Shown here: positions 8,558-16,486 of the stretch, piece by piece
Numbering within the stretch: the stretch's first letter is position 1
How the letters are laid out: the number at the start of each line of letters is the position of its first letter
From: Chloroflexota bacterium
GTDB taxonomy: Bacteria; Chloroflexota; Dehalococcoidia; Lucifugimonadales; HRBIN23
Length of the DNA: 35,667 bases
Reading direction: 5' to 3'
Assembly: GCA_016210325.1 (NCBI GenBank)
Contig: JACQUK010000050.1
Span: forward strand, 1-35,667
Position numbers and translations under genes: made by a program
Notes under the pieces: model-generated
What the model was told of the DNA's origin: nothing
What the model saw: the letters and a program-made list of their open reading frames with translations, nothing else
The model's database searches: none

Positions 8558-9631
8558 CTACTGGTTCAGGTTCAGGCTCCAGGTTGCTGTGCCACGCTGG
8601 GCGTTGAGGGCGCGGAGGGTATCGTCCATGGCACTGACGTAGAACATGTTGTCTTGGCCCGCCAGGTACGCGCGCACTGGCGCCCCCACATTGTACAGCC
8701 ATTCCTCCTGGCCATCGGCCAGCCGCAGCACATGGACGCGGGAAGCATCGGTAGCCACCACAAGACGGTCCGCTACCAGCAGCGGTGGGGCCACCACAGC
8801 GCCGCTAACCTTGGCCTCCCAGCGCTGCCGCCCCGTTTGCGGGTCCAGGGCCACCACCCTGCCATCCATCGAGGCCGCGTAAATTGACTGCGCATCGGCT
8901 ACCGCTGGTGCCCAGAACCAGTTCCCGGCGGGGTACTTCCACTGTGGCTTGCCAGTGGCAGCGTCCAGCGCGGACAAGGTACGGTCAAACGATCCCACCA
9001 CTACAGCCTTGTCTACCACCAGCGGCTGGGCCACCACCGCACCGCCCGTTGACTCGCGCCAGACCTCCCTGCCTGCGGACAGGTCCACGGCGTACACGTG
9101 GTGGTCCAGTGAGCCAAAGTAGACCGTCCCGTCAGCAATGACGGGGGTGGACCACACCTTGCCCTGGGTGGGGAACTTCCACCGTAGGCTCCCATCCGAC
9201 GCGTCGAGGGCGTGCAGGCCGCCCTCGGTAGGCACAACCACCACCCCCTGGGCCACGGCAATCCCGCCGATGATGGGGCCCAGGCTTTCGGTGCCGCGGG
9301 GGTATTGCCATACCTGGGTGCCATCGCTGGACTTCAGGGCGTACACTTTCCCGTTCCAGCCACCCTGGTACACCATCTCCTCAGTGGCCGCCGGGGGACC
9401 GTACATGGCACCTGGGTCCTCGGTGCTGTTGGCGGGCGGGAAGCGCCACCGCTCTTTGCCGTCTACCACCTCCACCGCCAGCACCACACCCTTGCCGGTT
9501 GCCACGTAGAGAATGTCGCCTTGCAGGGTAGCCCCGGACCAGCCTCGAGGGCGGATGCGACCAGGGGCGCACGCGGAAAGAAGGAGCAGGGCCAGCACAA
9601 GCAGGAGAGGCCCAAGGGCGGTTTGCTTCAA
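8558..9631 (-). CDS. PQQ-binding-like beta-propeller repeat lipoprotein (BamB-like)
   Basis: TTG start 10 nt after AAGGAGG; lipobox LLLSAC; repeated 'DG.. W..' / 'YAVDLSAGREVW' blades. Confidence 0.85.
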   Translation of the reverse strand: MKQTALGPLLLVLALLLLSACAPGRIRPRGWSGATLQGDILYVATGKGVVLAVEVVDGKERWRFPPANSTEDPGAMYGPPAATEEMVYQGGWNGKVYALKSSDGTQVWQYPRGTESLGPIIGGIAVAQGVVVVPTEGGLHALDASDGSLRWKFPTQGKVWSTPVIADGTVYFGSLDHHVYAVDLSAGREVWRESTGGAVVAQPLVVDKAVVVGSFDRTLSALDAATGKPQWKYPAGNWFWAPAVADAQSIYAASMDGRVVALDPQTGRQRWEAKVSGAVVAPPLLVADRLVVATDASRVHVLRLADGQEEWLYNVGAPVRAYLAGQDNMFYVSAMDDTLRALNAQRGTATWSLNLNQ

Positions 9632-9729
9632 GAAGCCGAGACCTCCTTTGCATAGCAGCCCGGGTTGGGCATGTGAGACAAGCCGACTCTGGTGCCAGGA
9701 TTGCGCGGTTGTCGAATGGCAGAGACCAC

Positions 9730-9939
9730 CTACGGCACCGGGTCGTAACCATGGGTCCCCAGCGGGTGGCAGCGGCCCAGGCGTCGCAATGTCAGCCACA
9801 GTCCCCTTGCCAGACCGTGCCGCTGGACGGCCTCGTACGAGTACTGAGAGCAGGAGGGGACGTAGCGGCAGCGGCCGCCCAGGTACGGGGACAGCGCCAC
9901 CTGGTAGAGGCGAATGGTCCCCAACGCCAGCCCTCTCAC
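9730..9939 (-). CDS. yidD: Membrane protein insertion efficiency factor YidD
   Basis: [36 protein letters not shown]...[19 protein letters not shown] overlap with the rnpA stop. Confidence 0.93.
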   Translation of the reverse strand: MRGLALGTIRLYQVALSPYLGGRCRYVPSCSQYSYEAVQRHGLARGLWLTLRRLGRCHPLGTHGYDPVP

Positions 9940-10361
9940 TCCACACCTCTCAGCTTGTCCGCCGTGGCTGGTAAGAGCAGCCCGGCACGCCTCAGCAGTA
10001 AGTCTACTGACCCTCGCAACTGCTGCCAAGTCGCCCGGGCGGCTGGAGGCCGCGCGGTGACCACCACATCCCAGCCAGGGCGCAGCGGGGCCGGCCTCAG
10101 CAGCTCTCGCAGGCGCCGCTTCACCCGGTTCCGCACCACTGCCTTGCCGATCCTCTTGCTCACCACCAGCCCAATGCGGCTCTGCGCAGTCCCGTTTGGG
10201 TGGGCCTTCAGAACAAGCAAAGAGTTGGCCCAGGAACGACCCTGCTGCTGTACGATGAGGAAATCCTGGCGACGACGCAGGCGCTGTAGGCTCCATAGCT
10301 GCCGGGGGGCTGGGGTGGCTGCCACATCGTTCTGCAATACGCCCTGGTGACCTTGTCCCAT
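9936..10361 (-). CDS. rnpA: Ribonuclease P protein component
   Basis: [20 protein letters not shown]...[29 protein letters not shown]-terminal start uncertain. Confidence 0.9.
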   Translation of the reverse strand: MGQGHQGVLQNDVAATPAPRQLWSLQRLRRRQDFLIVQQQGRSWANSLLVLKAHPNGTAQSRIGLVVSKRIGKAVVRNRVKRRLRELLRPAPLRPGWDVVVTARPPAARATWQQLRGSVDLLLRRAGLLLPATADKLRGVE

Positions 10362-10503
10362 CTACCGTCAAGGGAGCCGGGCTGGCTTGCCCTTGTTAAC
10401 TTCACGACCTTGCTGCTGGGCCCTCCCACCGTCGTCTGCGGTCGCTGCTCTGTGCTCTGGCGCCTACTGTGGCCTGGCATTCCGAGTGCTCCCCGTGACG
10501 GAG

Positions 10504-10641
10504 CTACACCGCCAGGACCTTCCTGCCTTTGAGGCGGCGCCGTTTCAGGACCCGCCGCCCATCCTTGGTGCTCATCCGCTCGAGAAAACCGTGGACCTGT
10601 TGGCGGTGTCGCTTCCTGGGTTGGTATGTTCTCTTGGTCAT
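10504..10641 (-). CDS. rpmH: 50S ribosomal protein L34
   Basis: Translated by hand: [45 protein letters not shown]; absent from the supplied ORF track (45 aa). Confidence 0.96.
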   Translation of the reverse strand: MTKRTYQPRKRHRQQVHGFLERMSTKDGRRVLKRRRLKGRKVLAV

Positions 10642-10661
10642 GCTTCAATAACCTCTAGGGC

Positions 10662-10690
10662 ATTATAGGCGGGGTTCCCAAAGGTGTCAA
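10662..10690 (-). promoter_or_regulatory. Perfect sigma70 promoter for rpmH
   Basis: minus strand TTGACA - CCTTTGGGAACCCCGCC (17 nt) - TATAAT. Confidence 0.85.
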
Positions 10691-10787
10691 CAAATACGGG
10701 GGTGCCGCGTTTTACGCGCCCACCGGTGGGAGCCGGTCCATCGTACCTCCATGCGACTCCTGCCAGGGTGGCTCAGTTGACTTCCTA

Positions 10788-10848
10788 CCGCACCCTGAAG
10801 GGCGCGGCATCGGTGCCGGAGGGGTATGCCGTAGCCTTCAGGCTGCGG
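10788..10848. other. Long imperfect hairpin in the rpmH/uspA intergenic region
   Basis: CCGCACCCTGAAGG ... CCTTCAGGCTGCGG arms (1 mismatch) with nested CGGCAT...ATGCCG. Confidence 0.5.
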
Positions 10849-11133
10849 TGGTGGGGATGTCAACAAAGCCTGCCAGGGTCTAGTTTGCCAAGACGCACCA
10901 AAGAGGTGACCGCGGTGTGTGCAGCGATGCGGCGGCTATGATATGCTTCTTTCGTCGCTACTGTACGGTTTTCGCAGAACGAGGGGAGGGCTGCGCTGGC
11001 CTTTCCCTCGCGGGCAGCCTCCAGCGGCTTCGGCAAGGCCTGCGAGGCCACGGCACACTGCCGTGGGTGACGTGGTGCCCCCAACTGTCAGCTTTGATGG
11101 CTGGGACAGTCAGTCGCAGGCCAAGGAGGACGC

Positions 11134-12048
11134 ATGTTCGAGAAGTTGTTGGTGGCCCTGGACGGCTCGCCTGTGGCCGAGCAGGTGCTCCCCTACGTGG
11201 AGCCCCTGGCCAGAGACCTCAAGGCGCCGGTAACCCTGCTGCACGTGCTGGAGCCACTGCCCGAGGAGGTCCGCGCCGCCTACCTTCGCCTTTCCCTGCC
11301 GCTGGAAGAGCTCATCAACGTCACCAAGGCCCAGGAGTACCTGGCGTTACACGCCAGGAGGCTGCGGGAAGCCGGCCTCGCCGTTGAAATCCAGACCATT
11401 ACCGGCCATCCTGCTGAAGCGATCGTGGAGCACGCCCAGCAGCGGGGATTCGGTCTCATTGCCATGACCACCCACGGGCGCAGCGGTGTGCGCCGTTGGA
11501 CGCTGGGCAGCGTGGCTGAGCATGTGGTGCGGGCTTCCCACACGCCGGTCTTCCTGGTGCGGGCCACAGAAAAGCTGCACCGGGTCACCGCAATGCAGCG
11601 TCTCGTGGTGCCGCTGGACGGCTCCCCCCTGGCGGAGGGCATTCTGCCGGCGGCGCAGGAGCTAGCTACTAGGCTGTCCCTGCCGGTGCTTCTGGTACGA
11701 GTGGTCACCTTCCCCGTTACTATTGCCGCCTGGCCGGAGGGCCAGTCCTACATTGGGGAACTTATGGACCAGATGCAAAGGGAAGCGGAGAGCTACGTGG
11801 AGGCCCTGACACAGCGCCTCCAGAAGTCAGGGCTCCAGGTCGCCAGCCATGTGGTCCAGGGAGAACCTGCTGGGGAGATCGCCCGGGTTGCGCGGGGGAA
11901 GCCGGGAAGTCTGGTCGCCATCTCGACCCATGCCCGCTCCGGCCTTCAGCGGTGGATCCTGGGCAGCGTCACCGACAAGCTGATCCGCAACTATGGGGGG
12001 CCGCTGGTGGTGTTCCACCCCCCTGCCGAAAGGCCGGCCGGCCCCTGA
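11134..12048 (+). CDS. Tandem-domain universal stress protein (UspA family)
   Basis: Two repeats: FEKLLVALDGSPVAEQVLPYVEPLA... and MQRLVVPLDGSPLAEGILPAAQELA...; TTHGRSGVRRWTLGSVAEHVVR. Confidence 0.93.
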   Translation: MFEKLLVALDGSPVAEQVLPYVEPLARDLKAPVTLLHVLEPLPEEVRAAYLRLSLPLEELINVTKAQEYLALHARRLREAGLAVEIQTITGHPAEAIVEHAQQRGFGLIAMTTHGRSGVRRWTLGSVAEHVVRASHTPVFLVRATEKLHRVTAMQRLVVPLDGSPLAEGILPAAQELATRLSLPVLLVRVVTFPVTIAAWPEGQSYIGELMDQMQREAESYVEALTQRLQKSGLQVASHVVQGEPAGEIARVARGKPGSLVAISTHARSGLQRWILGSVTDKLIRNYGGPLVVFHPPAERPAGP

Positions 12049-12103
12049 TCCGGTCTCACGGACGGTAGACATCGTAAGGTTGCAACTGGTTGTTGACGGC
12101 CTG

Positions 12104-12198
12104 AAAACAGCGATTGACTCTGTAGGGCAGGTTTCCTAACCTGCCCTGGCGCTATGGTCGGGTTGGGAAATCAGACCGACAAATTGAATCGCTGTTTT
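12104..12198. mobile_element. MITE-like palindromic element, copy A
   Basis: Terminal inverted repeats AAAACAGCGATT / AATCGCTGTTTT; internal hairpin GGGCAGGTT-tccT-AACCTGCCC; second copy at 26028-26134. Confidence 0.75.
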
Positions 12199-12252
12199 TG
12201 GGTGATGGTTTCAGCGCAGGCGCAACGCCGCCAAAGAGAGGGAGGCTGGGCC

Positions 12253-12831
12253 ATGCCAGTCTACCAACTGACCCGCTATCCCAAGGAAGTTGTGCTGCGA
12301 GACGGGGCACGTGTGGTGGCGCGCCCCATGGTCCGCGAGGATATGCAGCGTTTGCTGGCGTTCTTCATCCGAGTGGACGAGGCGGACCGCCACTACCTCA
12401 AGGAGGACGTGACGTCGCCCAAGGTCGCGCAGCAGTGGTCCGAGGGGCTGGACTACGACCGGTCCCTGCCGCTGCTGGCGCTGGCGGATGGGCGAGTGGT
12501 GGCTGACGCCACCCTGCACCGGCGTCGTGCGGGTGCCCGCTGCCATGTGGGCGAGGTACGGGTAGTGGTGGACCCCGAGTATCGAAACCGGGGGCTGGGC
12601 ACGGCCCTCATCTCGGAGCTGGCAGCCATTGCCTACGAAGCCGGACTGGAGCGCCTGACCTACGAGGTGGCGGCCCGTGCCCAGACCACTGCCCTCCAGA
12701 CGGCAGAGCGGCTGGGGTTTGTGCGCCTGGCTACCTTGCCGGGCTATATCAAGGACGTGAAGGGCAGCCCTGATGACCTGGTCATTATGGACCTGCCCTT
12801 GGGACGCTGGTACGAATGGTGGCAGTTCTAG
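12253..12831 (+). CDS. GNAT family N-acetyltransferase
   Basis: EVRVVVDPEYRNRGLGTALISELAAIAYEAGLERL acetyl-CoA binding motif. Confidence 0.88.
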   Translation: MPVYQLTRYPKEVVLRDGARVVARPMVREDMQRLLAFFIRVDEADRHYLKEDVTSPKVAQQWSEGLDYDRSLPLLALADGRVVADATLHRRRAGARCHVGEVRVVVDPEYRNRGLGTALISELAAIAYEAGLERLTYEVAARAQTTALQTAERLGFVRLATLPGYIKDVKGSPDDLVIMDLPLGRWYEWWQF

Positions 12832-12864
12832 GGCTCCCTTGGGCAGAATAGAGGAGGTTCTACT

Positions 12865-13317
12865 GTGGAAGAGACCCGCTACGAGCATATCCTGGTCCCA
12901 CTGGATGGTTCCGAGGTGGCTGCCGCTGCCATCCCTCACGCCGCTGCCCTGGCGCGGGCCTTCTCCGCCACAATTACCCTTTTCCACGTTGTCCCTGGGG
13001 CCGGCGTCGTCCCCAGGCCCTTGACCCCGCAGGAGAAGCAGGCCGCTGCCCAGATTGATAGCTACCTCCAGAAGGTCAAGGGGGAGTTGGAAACCCAGCA
13101 GATCGAGGTCCACTGGGCCGTGACCGTGGGTCGCCCGGCCCAGGAGATCGTCCGCTACGCCCACGAGCACGGGGTTGATATGGTGGTCATCTCCAGCCAC
13201 GGCAAGAGCGCCGCGTACCAACGGTTCTTCGGCAGCGTCGCCAACGAGGTCCTGGGCGCCCTGGACATCCCCGTGGTCATCCTGCGGCCCTCCGCCGCCA
13301 AGCGCCAGGAGCGTTGA
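12865..13317 (+). CDS. Universal stress protein (single domain)
   Basis: YEHILVPLDGSEVAAAAIPHAAALA...; ISSHGKSAAYQRFFGSVANEVLGALDIPVVIL; start is GTG. Confidence 0.92.
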   Translation: MEETRYEHILVPLDGSEVAAAAIPHAAALARAFSATITLFHVVPGAGVVPRPLTPQEKQAAAQIDSYLQKVKGELETQQIEVHWAVTVGRPAQEIVRYAHEHGVDMVVISSHGKSAAYQRFFGSVANEVLGALDIPVVILRPSAAKRQER

Positions 13318-13835
13318 GGGTGGGTAGCCCAGCAGCACCGGCCCCGTCGGGCGGGCCCACGCTGACGGCCAGAGACATCATGTCGGCGCCGCCCATCTCC
13401 ATCGGCCCAGAGGCCACGGTGGAGAAGGCAGCCCGCCTGATGCTGGACCGCGACATCGGCTGCCTTCCGGTGGTGGATGCCCAGGGCCGGGTGGTGGGGA
13501 TCATCACCGAGACCAACCTGGTGCCAGCCGCAGTCCCGCTTCCGGAAGCGGAGCACAAGGTCTTCTCGCTCTTGGGAATGTGGGTGTCTGCCAGCGAGGA
13601 GGTGCTGGAGGCCTATCAGCGCGCCCGCACGTTGCCCGTGAAGCAGGTCATGTCCCACGAGGTCGTTGCGGTGACCCGTGACACTCCCATCCCGAAGCTG
13701 GCCAGCCTGATGCTGGAGAAGGGCGTCCGCCACCTGGTAGTGGTTGACGGCGGCAAGTTGGTGGGCATTGTGGCCCGCCGTGACCTTCTGAAGTGCCTTG
13801 CGCCGCCCCCAGAGGGCCACCAGCCTCCCGCGTGA
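13314..13835 (+). CDS. CBS domain pair protein
   Basis: DIMSAPPISIGPEATVEKAARLMLDRDIGCLPVVDAQGRVVGIITETNL; second CBS VKQVMSHEVVAVTRDTPIPKLASLMLEKGVRHLVVVDGGKLVGIVARRDLL; TTGA overlap with the Usp stop. Confidence 0.9.
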   Translation: MRVGSPAAPAPSGGPTLTARDIMSAPPISIGPEATVEKAARLMLDRDIGCLPVVDAQGRVVGIITETNLVPAAVPLPEAEHKVFSLLGMWVSASEEVLEAYQRARTLPVKQVMSHEVVAVTRDTPIPKLASLMLEKGVRHLVVVDGGKLVGIVARRDLLKCLAPPPEGHQPPA

Positions 13836-13845
13836 GCCTTCCGAC

Positions 13846-14589
13846 TCAACTGCTGCGCTCCGGTACTTCCTCGGCAGGGACCATCACCACCGTGCTGCTC
13901 CAGGCCTGGTGTAGCGCCTGGGCCAGCACTGCCTGGCGGGGCTCCGGTACGTTCAGGACCCGATGGGCCGTCTTCGCCGCCAGCCGGGCCAGCAAGGGGC
14001 AGCCCTGCTGGAGCCGGCGCAAGGCCAGCCAATCGCCCCCCAGGAAAACCCGCTCGATGGTCGCCTCATGGGGCGAAAGCTTCTCCTGGGCCTCCTGGCA
14101 GGCCTCCTTCAGCAGCTCGTGTACCTGCTTGGCCCTGCGCCGTGCGAACCGCGGCGCTGAAGAGCCTCCGGCCCGCTGACGTCCTTGCACATAGCGGGTT
14201 CCGGTCTTGGACGCGATGAGGGCTTCGCCCTGAAAAAGGCCGATGGCATAGCCACCGCGGCGCAGCAGCACCAGGGCCACCTGGCGGGGCAACTCGAGCA
14301 TGGCCCGCAAGGGGCTAGCTTCCCACCGATGGTAGCAACTCGCCTCTGGGACTGGGAAGGGAGGCAACACAACGACCTGCCCGGCGGGGCTCCAGAAGAC
14401 TGCGGCCCCAGTCTCGGAGGACCCCAGGAGCCGGGCCAGGGTTGGACGGCCAGCGGCCCACGCCGCCACCTGAGAATCGCACGCGGCCAGGGTCTCCAAA
14501 GAGACCGGGGGCCGAAGGTAGGCCGTGATGCCGTCTGTTTCCCGGAGGGGTAGCTCGGCCAGGAAGCTCAGAAGCTGCTGCTTGGACAT
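13846..14589 (-). CDS. acVLRF1-type peptidyl-tRNA hydrolase (bacterial Vms1/eRF1-like release factor)
   Basis: Signature SKTGTRYVQGRQRAGGSSAPRFARRRAKQVHELLKEACQEAQEKL and C-terminal VFLGGDWLALRRLQQGCPLLARLAAKTAHRVLNVPEPR. Confidence 0.75.
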   Translation of the reverse strand: MSKQQLLSFLAELPLRETDGITAYLRPPVSLETLAACDSQVAAWAAGRPTLARLLGSSETGAAVFWSPAGQVVVLPPFPVPEASCYHRWEASPLRAMLELPRQVALVLLRRGGYAIGLFQGEALIASKTGTRYVQGRQRAGGSSAPRFARRRAKQVHELLKEACQEAQEKLSPHEATIERVFLGGDWLALRRLQQGCPLLARLAAKTAHRVLNVPEPRQAVLAQALHQAWSSTVVMVPAEEVPERSS

Positions 14590-14630
14590 CTGCTGGACCT
14601 GCAACGGGTCGGCGCTCCTTCTTGGAGTCC

Positions 14631-14880
14631 GTCCGGAAACTGGGCTTTCGACCCCACCCACCAGGGTGGGGCATCATGCCGCCCCCCATTATGGTCTTTG
14701 ACAAAAAGGATAGCAGTTTTCCTGTCATTCTGAGGGAGTCCCGACCGTATCGGGACGACCGAAGAATCTCAGGCTGTTCTGAGACTCTTCGCTTCGCTCA
14801 GAGTGACAAATAAAGCGGCCCAGCCCTGTCACTGCATTTACTCAATGACTATCAGGCGGTGGCTGAGCGAGTTTCCGGAC
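14631..14880. repeat. Composite repeat bracketed by inverted GTCCGGAAACT / AGTTTCCGGAC
   Basis: Left end GTCCGGAAACTGGGCTTTCGACCCCACCC matches the right arm of 2784-2845; right end AGTTTCCGGACAGCTTCT matches the left flank of that copy. Confidence 0.6.
14723..14808. mobile_element. Nested MITE/REP-like repeat (TGTCATTCTGAG family)
   Basis: TGTCATTCTGAG...CTCAGAGTGACA inverted ends, internal GTCCCGA-ccgta-TCGGGAC hairpin and GAAGAATCTCAG motif. Confidence 0.7.
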
Positions 14881-14944
14881 AGCTTCTGGGCCGGCTCTCT
14901 ATGGCCGCCCGTCCACGGCCCTATCCTACAGCAGCCCGGCAAAA

Positions 14945-14977
14945 GAAGAAGGGCCACATCGGCGGTGGCCCTTCTTC
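14945..14977 (-). terminator. Intrinsic terminator downstream of the S8 peptidase gene
   Basis: GAAGAAGGGCCAC-7 nt-GTGGCCCTTCTTC, followed on the minus strand by TTTT. Confidence 0.75.
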
Positions 14978-15005
14978 GACCCGTGCTTCTCAGAGAAGAC
15001 TGGAG

Positions 15006-16274
15006 CTACAGTGGCTGGACGCCAGTCGTAGCCTCCTGGGCGTCCACCAGGCCGTACCCGTACAGGTTGTCGCGCCCCGCTGCGCCCAGGTCGTCGGCAC
15101 TACCCTGAAGGGCGGCCCTGACCTCAGCAGCGCTGTACTGGCCGTCTCCGTTCAGGTCATACTGCGGCAGCACCGGTGCAGCCAGCACCAGGGCTGCGGA
15201 CCCAGCCACATGCGGCGACGCCATGGAGGTGCCACTGATGGTGCTGTACACGGTCCCCTTCCAGGTGGAGAGGATGCTGACGCCGGGGGCAGCCAGCTCC
15301 ACGGCCGGCCCGGTGCTGGACCACGAGGGCCGGGTGTTGCTGCTGTTGGTGGCCGCCACGGCGATGACAGAAGCGTACTTGGCGGGGTAAATGACGGTGT
15401 CGCCGCTGCCGTCGGCAGTGCCGGAGTTGCCTGCCGCCGCCACCACCACGATGCCGGCGGCGTAGGCTGCGTTGACCGCCTGCTCCAGAGAGCCGGTGGG
15501 GCAGTTGCAGCCCAGGCTCATGTTGATGACCTGCATGTTGTTGTTGATGGACCACCAGATGCCGTCTACCACATTGCTGAGGGAGCCTGAGCCGTTCCTG
15601 TCCAACACCTTGACGGCATACAGGCTGGCTTGCGACGCAACGCCAATGACGCCAATGTCGTTGTCTGCTGCGGCAACGGTGCCCGCCACATGGGAGCCGT
15701 GGCCGTTGTCGTCGTCCCACTTGCTGGGGTCAACCCTGCCTCTGATCGCAACAAAGTTCGTGCCCCCCTTGATGTTGGGAGCAAGGTCCGGGTGGCTCTT
15801 GCTGATGCCCGTGTCAATGATAGCGACCTTCACCCCGGTCCCCTTGCTGGTGGACCAGGCCAGGTCGGCATCAATCTGGTTGACGCCCCAGGGCAGGACC
15901 TCCGCCGGTTGAGAGATCGGACCTGGCTTCTTGGGCCCCAGGGCAGCCGCTTCTCCCGGCAGGAGCTGGACCGCCACGTCTCGCTCTACTCTGGCCACAC
16001 CGCGGGCCTGGCCCAGGGCTGGGATGGCCTCCTCTGGCAACAGAACCACGAAGGCTGTGAATGGCGTGTTCTGCAACTGCTGCTGCACCACCGCGCCGCG
16101 GGCCAGCAAGGTGCCCTCGGCTGCTACGTTGGCCACACCGTCCTGGAAGGCCACCAGGACACGCACTGGCCCGCCCAGGGCTGGCCTGCCCGGGCCTGCC
16201 GTGGTCAGGAAAACCAGGATGCCTACTATGGCTATAAGGAGTGCTTGCCCGGCTCGCTTTGCTTCGTGACGCAT
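15006..16274 (-). CDS. Secreted S8 family (subtilisin-like) serine peptidase
   Basis: Catalytic motifs VAIIDTGIS, NGHGSHVAGT, SGTSMASPHVAG; N-terminal hydrophobic signal; I9-like prodomain. Confidence 0.94.
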   Translation of the reverse strand: MRHEAKRAGQALLIAIVGILVFLTTAGPGRPALGGPVRVLVAFQDGVANVAAEGTLLARGAVVQQQLQNTPFTAFVVLLPEEAIPALGQARGVARVERDVAVQLLPGEAAALGPKKPGPISQPAEVLPWGVNQIDADLAWSTSKGTGVKVAIIDTGISKSHPDLAPNIKGGTNFVAIRGRVDPSKWDDDNGHGSHVAGTVAAADNDIGVIGVASQASLYAVKVLDRNGSGSLSNVVDGIWWSINNNMQVINMSLGCNCPTGSLEQAVNAAYAAGIVVVAAAGNSGTADGSGDTVIYPAKYASVIAVAATNSSNTRPSWSSTGPAVELAAPGVSILSTWKGTVYSTISGTSMASPHVAGSAALVLAAPVLPQYDLNGDGQYSAAEVRAALQGSADDLGAAGRDNLYGYGLVDAQEATTGVQPL

Positions 16275-16343
16275 AGCTCACTTCCCCCTTTCTCCACCCG
16301 GCCGCGGCACAAGAATGGCCCCGCCGCAGTCACATTAGCATAG

Positions 16344-16374
16344 ATTGTAGACCCGCCCATTTCGGGGATGTCAA
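16344..16374 (-). promoter_or_regulatory. Candidate promoter for the S8 peptidase gene
   Basis: minus strand TTGACA - 19 nt - TACAAT (long spacer). Confidence 0.4.
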
Positions 16375-16486
16375 GATGCCGAATGGCCTAGAAAAGGTTA
16401 CTGAACGGGGTATCATTGCCTCGGAAAGCGGGGTACCAACAGGAGGAGGCACAACCCGCACCCTTCCCGGGATGGGTGCGGAACGC

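Noticed and set aside
9730-10371. 213-aa minus ORF
   Set aside because: Only the last 69 aa (YidD) are real; the rest is an alternate frame of rnpA.
10857-10871. Shared GGATGTCAACAA motif with 22767-22778 as a regulatory site
   Set aside because: Short; the 22768 copy is downstream of a gene and no -10 boxes are properly spaced; probably chance.
10641-11134. oriC/DnaA-box region next to rpmH
   Set aside because: No TTATCCACA-like DnaA box cluster and no dnaA gene visible; only palindromes noted.
12211-13338. 375-aa minus ORF
   Set aside because: Antisense to the GNAT and UspA genes, no recognisable domain.
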